A stretch of 64,000 bases of DNA from Dietzia alimentaria 72 (GCF_000226215.1 NZ_AGFF01000023.1:434001-498000); one strand, 5' to 3'. Shown: positions 29,058 to 38,051, counted from the first letter of the stretch. Program-made: numbers and translations. Notes: a model not told the origin generated them from the letters alone.

Positions 29058-29987
29058 TCAGGCGGGGTCCAGCCGCTGTGTCGCCTCGACCAGCCGCCCG
29101 ATCGCCCGGGCCTGCCCCGTGGACTCGCCCAGCGCCTCGAGGCGGGCTTCGTCCACCTGCCCGCGGCCGCCAGCCGGGTCCCCGTCGAACTCGAATCCGA
29201 ACGTGTGGCCCCCGAGGCGGACGACGCCACGGGCGGCTGTCAAGTAGTCGGCGCCGTCAATGATCGCCGTACGTTGACGCGACTTCAGGGGCGAGTCCGG
29301 GTCTTCCGCGGCGGCGACGATGCCGTCCAGGTCGCCGTACTCGCGCAGCAGGGTTGCAGCCGTCTTCGCCCCGATGCCCGAGACCCCGGGAAGACCGTCC
29401 GAGGCGTCGCCGACCAGCACCGCGTAGTCCGCGTACACGCGAGCGTCGGAACCGACGGGTAGGTCGAACCGCTCGGCCACCGCCTGCGGCGTGTAAGCCA
29501 GCCGCTTGCGCATCCCGGCGCCTACGTAGACGACGGTGGTGGATTCGGAGGCGAGCTGGAACAGGTCGCGGTCGCCGGTCACCACCAGCACCTCGCGCTC
29601 GCCAGACGCCAGTTCCGCAAGCACGTCGTCAGCCTCCGCGTCCTCCGCCCAAGCCTGGGTGATGCCCGCCGCGCCCAGTATCTCCCGCAACGCATTGACC
29701 TGCGGACCGAGCGAGTCGGGAGCATCCTCCTCGCCGTCGTCGTTGACCCGATGTGCCTTGTACGAGGGCAGCGACGCCACCCTCCAGCCGGGGCGCCAGT
29801 CACGGTCCAACGCCGCCACGAGTCCAGTGGGCGAGTACTCCTCGACCAGCACTGCGACCATGTCGCAGAAGCCTCGCACCGCGTTGGCCGGCGCACCGTC
29901 GGGTCCAGTAATCTTTTCCGGCACGGAGTGGAAGGCACGGAACCACAGGCCCGCACTATCGAGAACCATGAGTGGGCCCTGGGGCAT
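29058..29987 (-). CDS. 5'-3' exonuclease (PolA N-terminal / FEN-like)
   Basis: 309 aa; GGAGGAG lies 6 bp before the ATG. A stand-alone 5'-3' exonuclease resembling the N-terminal domain of DNA polymerase I: MVLDSAGLWFRAFHS with the metal Asp, WAEDAEADDVLAEL and VVTGDRDLFQL acidic clusters, and helix-hairpin-helix GDASDGLPGVSGIGAKTAATLL. Orthologous by position to Rv2090. Probably processes flap or RNA-primer ends. Divergent from the PepE-like gene. Confidence 0.93.
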   Translation of the reverse strand: MPQGPLMVLDSAGLWFRAFHSVPEKITGPDGAPANAVRGFCDMVAVLVEEYSPTGLVAALDRDWRPGWRVASLPSYKAHRVNDDGEEDAPDSLGPQVNALREILGAAGITQAWAEDAEADDVLAELASGEREVLVVTGDRDLFQLASESTTVVYVGAGMRKRLAYTPQAVAERFDLPVGSDARVYADYAVLVGDASDGLPGVSGIGAKTAATLLREYGDLDGIVAAAEDPDSPLKSRQRTAIIDGADYLTAARGVVRLGGHTFGFEFDGDPAGGRGQVDEARLEALGESTGQARAIGRLVEATQRLDPA

Positions 29988-30050
29988 CGCAGCTCCTCCG
30001 GGGTCGGGGGTCATGAACGAGTACCTCGCCAGGCTAGTCTCCGCGGGGCC

Positions 30051-30056
30051 TAGTGT
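30051..30056 (+). promoter_or_regulatory. Candidate leaderless -10 element for the PepE-like gene
   Basis: TAGTGT, 7 bp before the ATG at 30064; no Shine-Dalgarno. Confidence 0.4.
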
Positions 30057-30063
30057 GGAATAC

Positions 30064-31170
30064 ATGAACACCAGCGACACCGGCATCCATCAGCAGCGAC
30101 TGGCCACAGTCCGGGAGCGCGCGCGCGAACTCGGCGTCGATCACGTGGTGGCATACTCCGGCGAGGACATGTCCTACCTCACCGGTGAGCGGATGGACTC
30201 GCACGAGCGGCTCACCGCACTGGTGGTGCCGGCCGACGGGGGAGAGCCGCTGCTCGTTCTGCCGTCGTTGGAACTGACCGACGTCACTCGCAGAGCAGCC
30301 GAGCTGGTGGGTGCGCGGATCCACGCGTGGTCCGACGGCACCGACCCCGTGCCGCTGGTTGCCGGTCGGGTCTCGGGGCGGGTCGCCGTCTCCGCCGCCC
30401 TGCCGGCGTTGCACCTGGTCCCGCTCCAACAGAGCGTTGACGGCGAGGTGGTCCTGGCTTCCGAGGTGATCGACCACGTGCGCGCGGTCAAGACCCCGGG
30501 CGAGGTCGACGAGCTCGCGGAGGCCGCCCGCCGCATCGACGCGGTTCACGCGCGGATGGGCGAGTTCCTACAGGTGGGCAGGACCGAGGCTGAGGTCGGC
30601 GAACTCATCACCGCCGCGATAGAAGCGGAAGGGCTCACTCATGCGGAGTTCGTGATCGTCGGGTCCGGGCCCAACGGCGCGGATCCGCACCACGGCGTCT
30701 CAGAGCGGGTGGTCGCCGACGGTGACATCGTGGTGGTTGACATCGGCGGCCCGATGATCAGCGGGTACCACTCCGACTGCACGCGCACCTACTCGATGGG
30801 TGAGCCGAGCACCGAGGTCGCCGAAACGTACGCGACACTGCAGGAGGCTCAGCGCCTGGCCCGCGAGGTGATCCGGCCCGGAATCGCCATCGGGGAGGTC
30901 GACGCAGCCGCACGCGAGCATCTCGCCGCCGCCGGCCTGGGGGAGTTGTTCATCCACCGCACCGGGCACGGCATCGGGCTGGGCCTGCACGACCCACCAT
31001 TCGTTGCGCCGGGCGCCGATACCGTCCTGGCAGAGGGGATGACCTTCTCTGTCGAGCCCGGCGTCTACACCTCGGGGTCGTGGGGCGCGCGACTGGAGGA
31101 CATCGTTGCCGTGACCGCCGACGGGCGCCGCGATCTCAATACCGGCGAGCGGGGACTGCGCGTCCTCTGA
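30064..31170 (+). CDS. M24 family Xaa-Pro aminopeptidase/dipeptidase (PepE-like)
   Basis: 368 aa. Creatinase-like N-terminal domain (residues ~1-130) followed by the pita-bread metallopeptidase domain. Metal ligands are visible: D in VVVDIGG, D in HSDCTRTYSMG, H in HRTGHGIGLGLHDPP, E in FSVEPGVYTSGSWGARLED and the final E. ATG chosen by the leaderless -10; a longer in-frame extension is antisense to the exonuclease gene. Corresponds to Rv2089c. Probably cleaves Xaa-Pro dipeptides or oligopeptides in the cytoplasm. Confidence 0.92.
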   Translation: MNTSDTGIHQQRLATVRERARELGVDHVVAYSGEDMSYLTGERMDSHERLTALVVPADGGEPLLVLPSLELTDVTRRAAELVGARIHAWSDGTDPVPLVAGRVSGRVAVSAALPALHLVPLQQSVDGEVVLASEVIDHVRAVKTPGEVDELAEAARRIDAVHARMGEFLQVGRTEAEVGELITAAIEAEGLTHAEFVIVGSGPNGADPHHGVSERVVADGDIVVVDIGGPMISGYHSDCTRTYSMGEPSTEVAETYATLQEAQRLAREVIRPGIAIGEVDAAAREHLAAAGLGELFIHRTGHGIGLGLHDPPFVAPGADTVLAEGMTFSVEPGVYTSGSWGARLEDIVAVTADGRRDLNTGERGLRVL

Positions 31171-31207
31171 CCATCACACCAGGCGCCGGGGAACGCACGC
31201 GGGTCTA

Positions 31208-31615
31208 TCAGGCCCCGGTGAACATCCGCGCTGAACCGAGTACCCGATCCACCTCGATCGCCACCACCACGCGGGCGGGGTTCGGCCGCGGTTCGCGGTA
31301 GCGCAGTGCGTACCGACGTTCTGCCTCGCGGACCGAGTCCGCGTCCTCGAGCACCCGCACCGGCCCCTCAAACGTCAGCCAGCGTCCACCGTCCACGTGC
31401 GAGACGGCGGCACGACCACCTCGACCCGCATTGCGCGCCTTCTGCGAGGTCCGCCTGGTGATGACCCTGGACAGGCCCGTCGCGGTGTCGATAGTGAACC
31501 CGACCGGCACCACATGAGGTGACCCGTCGGGGCGGAGCGTGGTGAGCGTGCCGAGGTGGTATTCGGACAGGAACTCGTGTGCCTCGGGCGAGAGGTCAGC
31601 CAGGGTGTGGACCAT
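31208..31615 (-). CDS. PPOX-class probable F420/FMN-dependent protein (Rv2074-like)
   Basis: 135 aa. Split-barrel flavin-binding fold: LGTLTTLRPDGSPHVVPVGFTID, ITRRTSQKARNAGRGG (cofactor phosphate-binding Lys/Arg), WLTFEGPVRVLED. Size and motifs match the PPOX class F420-dependent family; M. tuberculosis Rv2074, at the same synteny position, belongs to it. The reaction cannot be assigned here. Divergent from the SDR gene (63-bp gap). Confidence 0.85.
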   Translation of the reverse strand: MVHTLADLSPEAHEFLSEYHLGTLTTLRPDGSPHVVPVGFTIDTATGLSRVITRRTSQKARNAGRGGRAAVSHVDGGRWLTFEGPVRVLEDADSVREAERRYALRYREPRPNPARVVVAIEVDRVLGSARMFTGA

Positions 31616-31678
31616 ACCGACGAGCCTGCCACAGAGAGTCGCGTCCTGAGTCGCGAGAGTGCGTGGGAGACTGGTCGC

Positions 31679-32458
31679 ATGTCCACACCCGCAACCCCGT
31701 CCTCCGAGCCCACACCCGGCGGCGAGGTCGTGGTGGTGTTCGGCGGTCGAAGTGAGATCGGTCTGGCCGTCGCCCATCGCCTCGCCCCCGGTCGCTCCAT
31801 CGTGCTGGCGGCCCGTCCGGGCGGCGACGTCTCGACTCTTGCAGCCCCACTGATGGCAGCGGGCGCGGTCGCTGTGGAACTGGTGGACTTCGACGCCGAC
31901 GACCTCGACTCCCACGCTCACGTGGTGGACGACGTGGAGTTACGGATCGGGCCGATAGACATCGCGGTACTGGCGTTCGGGATCCTCGGCGACCAAGAGT
32001 TGGCCGAACGTGACGCGAGGGCAGCCGCCCGGATCCTGCACACCGATTTCGTGGCCCAGGCCGCGCTGCTCACCGAACTGGCCGAGCGGATGAAGTCCCG
32101 CCACCGCGGCGTGTTGGTGGCGTTCTCCTCTGTGGCCGGCCAACGGGTCCGACGCGCCAACTACGTCTACGGCTCGGCCAAGGCGGGTCTCGACGGCTTC
32201 GCTTCCGGCATGGCCGACGCCCTCCACCGAACAGGCGTCACACTGGTGATCCCCAGACCCGGATTCGTGATCGGACGGATGACCACGGGCATGGACCCGG
32301 CACCGTTCTCATCCACCCCGGACCAAGTGGCCGACGCCGTGGTGGAGCGGATTCTCGACCGCCGGGCGGGCGTCGTGTGGATCCCGTGGCAGCTGCGGGT
32401 GATGTTCGCCGTCGCACGAGCGGTACCCCAGCCGATCTGGCGGCGGATGCCGCGGTGA
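31679..32458 (+). CDS. SDR-family oxidoreductase (Rv2073c-like)
   Basis: 259 aa. Rossmann fold with FGGRSEIGLAVAH (TGxxxGIG-like), FGILGD in place of NNAG, Ser in FSSVAGQ and the catalytic YGSAKAG (YxxxK). C-terminal segment IPRPGFVIGRMTTGM resembles the DprE2/decaprenyl-ribose reductase-type SDR group. Its stop overlaps the next GTG by 3 bp, coupling it to the CobK fusion as Rv2073c neighbours the cob genes. Substrate unknown. Confidence 0.85.
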   Translation: MSTPATPSSEPTPGGEVVVVFGGRSEIGLAVAHRLAPGRSIVLAARPGGDVSTLAAPLMAAGAVAVELVDFDADDLDSHAHVVDDVELRIGPIDIAVLAFGILGDQELAERDARAAARILHTDFVAQAALLTELAERMKSRHRGVLVAFSSVAGQRVRRANYVYGSAKAGLDGFASGMADALHRTGVTLVIPRPGFVIGRMTTGMDPAPFSSTPDQVADAVVERILDRRAGVVWIPWQLRVMFAVARAVPQPIWRRMPR

Positions 32459-33663
32459 GCAGTACGCCCGCACCGGGCACGCAGCCGACACAGGTCCACC
32501 TGGTCGGCGTCGGGCCGGGACCAGTCGATCTACTGACCGTCCGTGCATCTCGGCTGATCGCCGTCAGCGGCACGTGCCTGTACGAGCACGGCCCCGTCCC
32601 GCCGCAGATCACGGCTCTGTGCTCGCCCACCGCGCTGGTGGTGGACACCACCGCCATGCCGACAGAAGACGCCGTGGCAAACATCCGTGCGGCCGTAGGG
32701 CGCGGGGACAGGGTCGTCCAGTTGTACCCCGGCGATCCCACTCAGCATCCAGCCCTGATGACGCTGACCCGGGCACTCGATGCCGAGAAGATCGACTGGG
32801 AACTCGTCCCGGGTATCCCCGCCCCCGCCGCGCCGGAGTCACCGAGTCAGCCCCCGGCTCAACCCCCGACCGCCGCGAGTCGCGCCGTCTCGCAGCGGGC
32901 GTCCTCCACCGAGACTCCCGGCCTCATCCTCATACTGGGTGGCACCGGTGAGGCGCGCAGGTTGGCCGATCTCCTGGTGACCGCCGGGCTCGACGTGGTC
33001 ACCTCGCTCGCCGGGAAGGTCTCGCGTCCGCGGCTGCCACGGGGCGAAGTGCGTATCGGCGAGTTCGGTGGCACCCAAGGACTCGCACGCTGGGTGCGAG
33101 AGAACGCCGTGAGCGCGGTGATCGACGCAACCGACCCGTTCGCTACGGAGATCTCCGGGTCGGCGATCGACGCCAGCCGCGCCGCCGGAATACCGCTGCT
33201 GCGCCTGCACCGCCCCCCGTGGACGGCGCAGGATGGCGACCAGTGGATCCATGTACCGGATATGGGCGCCGCGGCGTCCGAGGTGAGCGGGCGTTTTCGC
33301 CGACCGATGCTGACAGTGGGAAAGCTGGGAGCCACCGCGTTCGCCGACGATGCCCGCGGCTCCTACCTGATCCGCTGCGCCGAACCGCCTCCGGGACGAC
33401 TCCCGCACCGCTACCTCCTGGTGCTGGACCGGGGTCCGTTCGGTGTGGAATCCGAGCGGACCCTGATGTCGCGCCACCGGATCGATGTGCTGGTCACTCG
33501 CAACAGCGGAGGAGAGAGCTCCGAGGCCAAACTTGAGGCCGCGCGGGACCTGCACATCCCCGTGGTGATGGTCGAGCGACCTGGCTCCCCGGAGGCTCCG
33601 GACACGGTGCACTCCGTCGACGAGGCCGCCCGCTGGTTGGTGGGACGTTTCGGTTCACGCTGA
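32455..33663 (+). CDS. cobK: Truncated CobM-like domain fused to precorrin-6A reductase CobK
   Basis: 402 aa, GTG start. Residues ~13-125 match the N-terminal half of a precorrin-4 C11-methyltransferase (VHLVGVGPGPVDLLTVRA, the GDP motif in LYPGDPTQHP, LVPGIPAPAAPE), but the C-terminal half that completes the SAM site is missing. A Pro/Ser/Gln linker follows (~125-150), then a full CobK domain (~155-402): LILILGGTGEARRLADLL, AVIDATDPFATEIS, RPMLTVGKLG, and VTRNSGG. CobK reduces precorrin-6A in aerobic cobalamin synthesis. In M. tuberculosis cobM and cobK are separate neighbours. The methyltransferase half is probably inactive. Confidence 0.8.
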   Translation: MSSTPAPGTQPTQVHLVGVGPGPVDLLTVRASRLIAVSGTCLYEHGPVPPQITALCSPTALVVDTTAMPTEDAVANIRAAVGRGDRVVQLYPGDPTQHPALMTLTRALDAEKIDWELVPGIPAPAAPESPSQPPAQPPTAASRAVSQRASSTETPGLILILGGTGEARRLADLLVTAGLDVVTSLAGKVSRPRLPRGEVRIGEFGGTQGLARWVRENAVSAVIDATDPFATEISGSAIDASRAAGIPLLRLHRPPWTAQDGDQWIHVPDMGAAASEVSGRFRRPMLTVGKLGATAFADDARGSYLIRCAEPPPGRLPHRYLLVLDRGPFGVESERTLMSRHRIDVLVTRNSGGESSEAKLEAARDLHIPVVMVERPGSPEAPDTVHSVDEAARWLVGRFGSR

Positions 33664-34590
33664 GCCTGTGGCCCACGGCGAGTCGACGTCGAAAATCATC
33701 CCCATGGGTGCCAGCACGCGGACCACTTGTTCGGCCATGCCCTCAGTGAGTTCGTGGAGTCCGATCACCCTGTCCGCCGAAATGGTGCTCGGACGTTCGA
33801 TCGCGCCCAAAAACTCGGCGAGTCGCGCGGGTACGAGCCCGTGAGGGACCACCGCTAACAGACTCACCAGTCCATCGGATGTGTCCACCCACCCGACGCG
33901 TGGCGCCTCGACCGGTCGCTCGTCTACAGACGTAGTGCTGCCGGCATCCGAGAAGGCAGACGCGGTCAACGGGTGTGAGCCCAGTAGGTCGACGACGACG
34001 TCGTGCATCCGCCCCGAAACCGGCATCCTCTCACCCCCGTAGGACTCTGTCCAGAATTCTATCGCCACCTCGACGAGCACGGTCGCCGCATCCTCCGCCG
34101 GAGCCAGGAATCCCACGTCCCGCCCAGCCACGTGGATCCGTACGTGCTCCGAGGATGCCACCGCCGCCGCCAGGTCCGGGGAGTGCGCGAGAACGTCGCC
34201 GGAACCGTCGTCGAGACCGAACAGGACGTCGCTTCCCCGGCCGGTTTCGGAGGCGTGTTCCAGGAGCGCCGAGGCGAGCCTTTCGGGCAGATCGGCAAGA
34301 TCGTGATGCCCGGGGAGTCGACCAGCCATGGGCGAGGCGAGGATGTCGCGGGCGCGTGGATCGGCAAGGCCTGCGGGAAGACCCGCAGCGGCGAATTCTG
34401 CGGCAGGTACGGCGGCGCCGCCGTCTCTGGAGATCCGCATCCCGCCCCGGGGCGTGATCTGGATATCGGCACGATGCGCGGAGGCCAGTGCGGCCAGGCC
34501 GGTCCAGTGATCCGGGAGCAATCGACCTCCGGGGACGTGTACTGCGCCCTGCCCGCGGGTGGAGTCGTCGTGAGGGTGCGCGCTGTTCAT
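33655..34590 (-). CDS. CobG-like / nitrite-sulfite-reductase-ferredoxin-domain protein lacking all cysteines
   Basis: 311 aa. The N-terminus (GRLLPDHWTGLAALA followed by ITPRGGMRI) matches the ferredoxin-like half-domain of CobG (precorrin-3B synthase) and sulfite reductases, and a second similar half occurs near residues 215-290. CobG needs a [4Fe-4S] cluster, but this protein has no cysteine, so it cannot carry one in the usual way. It converges with the CobK fusion, overlapping by 9 bp. Probably a degenerate or repurposed CobG; the fold assignment rests on short motifs. Confidence 0.6.
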   Translation of the reverse strand: MNSAHPHDDSTRGQGAVHVPGGRLLPDHWTGLAALASAHRADIQITPRGGMRISRDGGAAVPAAEFAAAGLPAGLADPRARDILASPMAGRLPGHHDLADLPERLASALLEHASETGRGSDVLFGLDDGSGDVLAHSPDLAAAVASSEHVRIHVAGRDVGFLAPAEDAATVLVEVAIEFWTESYGGERMPVSGRMHDVVVDLLGSHPLTASAFSDAGSTTSVDERPVEAPRVGWVDTSDGLVSLLAVVPHGLVPARLAEFLGAIERPSTISADRVIGLHELTEGMAEQVVRVLAPMGMIFDVDSPWATGSA

Positions 34591-34598
34591 GGGGTCTC

Positions 34599-34604
34599 AG
34601 CCTA
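34599..34604 (-). promoter_or_regulatory. Candidate leaderless -10 element for the CobG-like gene
   Basis: TAGGCT on the minus strand, 8 bp before the ATG at 34590. Confidence 0.35.
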
Positions 34605-34670
34605 GGCGTGTCCCGGCGCACCGGGTGAGGGGCCGGCTCACCCCGGACCGGCCGGGTCCCGATCGTGCGC

Positions 34671-34676
34671 CATAAT
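34671..34676 (+). promoter_or_regulatory. Candidate leaderless -10 element for the amidohydrolase-like gene
   Basis: CATAAT, one base from the TATAAT consensus, 7 bp before the ATG at 34684. Confidence 0.45.
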
Positions 34677-34683
34677 CGGGCAC

Positions 34684-35580
34684 ATGACCGCTTTCCTGGC
34701 CAGCGGTGGCCGTGTCCTGACCCCCGCCTCACGTGACGCCACCGCCCTGGCGTACGAGAACGGCGTTGTGGCGTGGGCGGGATCCGACGCTCCCGGGCCG
34801 GCGCTCTTCCCCGAAGCCGAACGGGTGGACCTCGAAGGCGACTGGGTGGCGCCCGCGTTCGTCGAGTGTCTGGCAGCCGGGCTGGACGCGACCGCGATGG
34901 CAGCCCGGGGCGTGATCCCTGCGGACCTACCCGAGCCCCATGGCCCCGAGCGGATCGCCGACCGTGTCCGGGCGGGGGAGCGAGTGGTTCTGCATGCCGG
35001 CACCGATCCCGTCGAGGTGTCGGCCGAGCTGAGCAGTCTGGCCCGCGAGCTCGGCGGCCCGGCCGTCGCCCGATGCACGCCAGTACTCGTCGGCGTCGCC
35101 GGTGTGATCGACGATCAGACGCTGGCCGCGCTCGCGGCGGTGGGCACCGTGGTGGTGCTGCGGCCGCTGGTCGACGACCTCACCGGCATCGATCTGGTGC
35201 GCATCGCGGCCTCCGGGGTCACCCTGGCGGCGTCGTCGCACAACGGTGACGAGGTCCGACCCTGGGAGTCGCTGCGAGCGCTCACCTCTGTGCCCGGTGG
35301 TCGCGGACTGTCTCCTCGAGCAGCGTTCACCTCCGCCACCCGTGGTGCCCGACGCGCAGCAGGAGCGCGCGACGGCTCCGAGGGCACTCTCACCCCGGGC
35401 TCCACTGCGACGTTCGCCCGCTGGAAAACCGGCGAACTCGCGGTGGTCGCCGCTGATGACGCCGTCCAGCGGTGGTCGACCGATCCCCGCTCAGGGGTGC
35501 CGCCCATGCCCGACCTCACCGGCCCGGACCCCGTACTCCGGGGGCTCGTGGTGGACGGCCAGCCCGCCGGCCCCGCGTAG
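34684..35580 (+). CDS. Degenerate amidohydrolase-family protein upstream of lnt
   Basis: 298 aa. The beginning and end look like the composite beta-sandwich of YtcJ/imidazolonepropionase-type amidohydrolases (ENGVVAWAG...VDLEGDWVAPAFVE; RAAFTSATRGARRAAG...GTLTPGSTATFARW). In active enzymes PGFVDxHxH supplies two metal-binding histidines; here the corresponding segment reads APAFVECLAAG and has none. The barrel is also much shorter than normal. Overlaps lnt by 1 bp, so it is probably cotranscribed with lnt-ppm1. Catalysis is doubtful; a structural role or relic is possible. Confidence 0.65.
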   Translation: MTAFLASGGRVLTPASRDATALAYENGVVAWAGSDAPGPALFPEAERVDLEGDWVAPAFVECLAAGLDATAMAARGVIPADLPEPHGPERIADRVRAGERVVLHAGTDPVEVSAELSSLARELGGPAVARCTPVLVGVAGVIDDQTLAALAAVGTVVVLRPLVDDLTGIDLVRIAASGVTLAASSHNGDEVRPWESLRALTSVPGGRGLSPRAAFTSATRGARRAAGARDGSEGTLTPGSTATFARWKTGELAVVAADDAVQRWSTDPRSGVPPMPDLTGPDPVLRGLVVDGQPAGPA

Positions 35581-37196
35581 TGATCCCACTCCTCACGCGG
35601 CTCCTCGGAGCGGCCGCTGCCGGCGCGCTCCTCGCCATCTCGTTCCCTCCGGTCGGTCTGTGGTGGACGGCGCTTCCCGCGATCGCGCTTCTCGTCGTCG
35701 TCCTCTCCCCACTCTGGGGAGCCGCGCCACGGGCGCGGACGGGAGCACTGCTCGGGTTCGTGGCCGGGCTCGTGTTCTTCCTGTTGCTGGTTCCGTGGGT
35801 GGGCCTCTACGTGGGCGCCTACGCCGCCTGGGGCCTGTCTGTGGTGGAAGCGCTCTACCTGGCCGCGTTCGGCGCCGGTGCCACCGTGATCCTGCGCGCC
35901 GGTCTCGACCACGGGGTACGCGCCGGGTCGCGAGTTGTGGGCGCCACTGTCGGCATCGCGGGGTGGTGGTCGCTGTGGGAATGGATCCGGTCATCCTGGC
36001 CATGGGGAGGCTTCCCGTGGGGCCGACTGGCGTTCGGGCAGCCCGACGGGCCGTTTCTCGATCTCGCCGGGGTCGGAGGTGTGCCCCTGCTGAGCTTCGT
36101 GGTGGCGGCGATCGGCTCCGCCCTGGGGATCGCCGCGGTGCTGATCGTCGACGGTCGCACTCGCTCTGGAGGCCGGCAGGTCATCCGGCTTTGCGCAGTC
36201 CTGGTGGTCGCCGTCGCCGGAACCGCCGCCTCCGCTGCACTCGCATCCTCGCGCGACGGCCAGGCGGACGAGGTCACGGGCGGCGGCGAGACCGTCAACA
36301 TGGTGGCGGTTCAGGGGAACGTCCCCCGCCTCGGACTGGACTTCAACGCCCAGCGCCGCGCCGTCCTGGACAACCACCTGCGGGTCACCGCAGATTTCGC
36401 CGACAAGGTGGACGCCGGCATCGCCGCTCCACCCGACCTCGTGCTGTGGCCCGAGAACGCCTCCGACATCTCGCCGATCTCCGACCGGCTCGCCGGAGCC
36501 CAGATCAGCATGCTCTCCCGACGACTGGACGCCCCGATTCTCGTGGGAACCGTTCTTCCGACCGGGCAGGAGCGTGAAGCCACCAACTCGTATCTCGTCT
36601 GGGACGGTAACAGCGGCACCCCTGTGACCGACCGTCACGACAAGAGGTTCATCCAACCGTTCGGCGAATGGCTACCCCTGCGCGCGCCGATCGAGAAGCT
36701 GTTCCCCATCGCGCGCAGCGCCGGACACTTCGTCCCCGGCGACGGCGACGGACTCGTCCACGCGGGGGGCGTGAATCTGGGCGTGGCGATCTGCTTCGAG
36801 GTGGCCTTTGACTCCGCTGCGCGCGTGCCGGTCGCCCAAGGCGCGCAGATTCTCACCGTCCCCACCAACAACGCCACGTTCGGCCGCTCTCCCATGACGT
36901 ACCAGCAATTGGCCATGTCCAGGGTGCGGGCTGTGGAACACCACGTGCCCGTCGTGATTTCCGCCACCAGTGGGGTGAGCGCGATCATCGAGTCCGACGG
37001 AACTGTGCAGCAGGAGACCGGGATCTTCGAACCCGCGGTGTTGGCGGCGCAAATCGAGGTTGGTGGGGCCGGTACAGTGGCAACCCGACTAGGCGGCATC
37101 CCGCAGGCGGTGTGCTGTCTACTCGGACTCGTCGGACTGGCATGGGCGTTGATCCACACCCGGCGCCGGCCCGCGACCGACCACGAGGAGACGTAA
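35580..37196 (+). CDS. lnt: Apolipoprotein N-acyltransferase
   Basis: 538 aa, GTG start overlapping the previous stop. N-terminal five or six transmembrane helices followed by a periplasmic nitrilase domain with the triad E (LWPENASD), K (RHDKRFIQPFGEW) and C (AICFEV), then a final transmembrane helix near residue 515. Adds the third acyl chain to lipoproteins at the outer face of the membrane. In M. tuberculosis Lnt and Ppm1 are one fused protein; here the stop is immediately followed by the ppm1 GTG. Confidence 0.94.
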   Translation: MIPLLTRLLGAAAAGALLAISFPPVGLWWTALPAIALLVVVLSPLWGAAPRARTGALLGFVAGLVFFLLLVPWVGLYVGAYAAWGLSVVEALYLAAFGAGATVILRAGLDHGVRAGSRVVGATVGIAGWWSLWEWIRSSWPWGGFPWGRLAFGQPDGPFLDLAGVGGVPLLSFVVAAIGSALGIAAVLIVDGRTRSGGRQVIRLCAVLVVAVAGTAASAALASSRDGQADEVTGGGETVNMVAVQGNVPRLGLDFNAQRRAVLDNHLRVTADFADKVDAGIAAPPDLVLWPENASDISPISDRLAGAQISMLSRRLDAPILVGTVLPTGQEREATNSYLVWDGNSGTPVTDRHDKRFIQPFGEWLPLRAPIEKLFPIARSAGHFVPGDGDGLVHAGGVNLGVAICFEVAFDSAARVPVAQGAQILTVPTNNATFGRSPMTYQQLAMSRVRAVEHHVPVVISATSGVSAIIESDGTVQQETGIFEPAVLAAQIEVGGAGTVATRLGGIPQAVCCLLGLVGLAWALIHTRRRPATDHEET

Positions 37197-38000
37197 GTGA
37201 CCGACCCGACGACACCTGCTGGCGACGCGCTTTCCGCGCGCACCTTGGTGATCATCCCGACCTACGACGAGCGCGACAACCTGCCCGGCGTAGTGGAGCG
37301 GTTACTCGCGTCAGCACCCGACGTATCCGTCCTCATCGCTGACGACAACAGTCCCGACGGCACCGGCCGGGTGGCGGACCAGCTCGCGGCCGAGGACCCA
37401 CAGGGTCGGATCAGTGTCCTGCACCGCAAGGGTAAAGAGGGCTTGGGGGCCGCCTATATTGCGGGCTTCCGATGGGGCCTCGAACGCGGCTACACCGTAA
37501 TCGTGGAGATGGATGCCGACGGCAGCCACCCGCCAGAGCGACTACCAGCGATGCTGGACGCCGTTGACGCCGGCGCGGACCTCGCGATCGGCTCCCGCTA
37601 CGTCCCCGGCGGCGCCGTGGAGAACTGGCCGTGGCAACGCCATGTGATCTCCCGTGGCGGCAACGTCTACTCCCGGATCATGCTGGGCGTGGGGATCAAG
37701 GACATCACTGCGGGCTACCGGGCCTACCGGGCGGATGCGCTGGCCGAACTCGACCTCGACGCGATCGAGTCCAAGGGCTACTGCTTCCAGATCGACATGA
37801 CCTGGCGGCTCCTCGGCCACGACCGTGAGGTCACGGAGGTGCCCATCACTTTCACCGAACGCACGGTCGGGCAGTCCAAGATGAGCGAGTCCATCTTTCG
37901 CGAGGCCGCCGTGAACGTGGCGCGGTGGGGCTGGGAGAAGCGTCGACGACAACTCGCGGCTCTCTTCGGGCGTCGATCGGGTACTGATCCCGTCCACTGA
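37197..38000 (+). CDS. ppm1: Polyprenol monophosphomannose synthase (GT2)
   Basis: 267 aa, GTG start with GAGGAG 6 bp upstream and no gap after lnt. Transfers mannose from GDP-mannose to polyprenyl phosphate, the donor for lipomannan and lipoarabinomannan and for protein mannosylation. GT-A motifs: [21 protein letters not shown] (DxD-like nucleotide site) and [11 protein letters not shown]. No C-terminal membrane domain, as expected for the actinobacterial form that relies on Lnt or another anchor. Confidence 0.94.
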   Translation: MTDPTTPAGDALSARTLVIIPTYDERDNLPGVVERLLASAPDVSVLIADDNSPDGTGRVADQLAAEDPQGRISVLHRKGKEGLGAAYIAGFRWGLERGYTVIVEMDADGSHPPERLPAMLDAVDAGADLAIGSRYVPGGAVENWPWQRHVISRGGNVYSRIMLGVGIKDITAGYRAYRADALAELDLDAIESKGYCFQIDMTWRLLGHDREVTEVPITFTERTVGQSKMSESIFREAAVNVARWGWEKRRRQLAALFGRRSGTDPVH

Positions 38001-38018
38001 GCGGGCGGACACGCGAAA

Positions 38019-38051
38019 AACGCCGCACCCCTGCACAGGGGCCGCGGCGTT
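38019..38051. terminator. Hairpin between convergent ppm1 and rbpA
   Basis: Nested stem: AACGCCGC / GCGGCGTT outside and CCCCTG / CAGGGG inside. An A-run precedes it and a T-containing tail follows, so it can serve both convergent genes. Confidence 0.7.
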
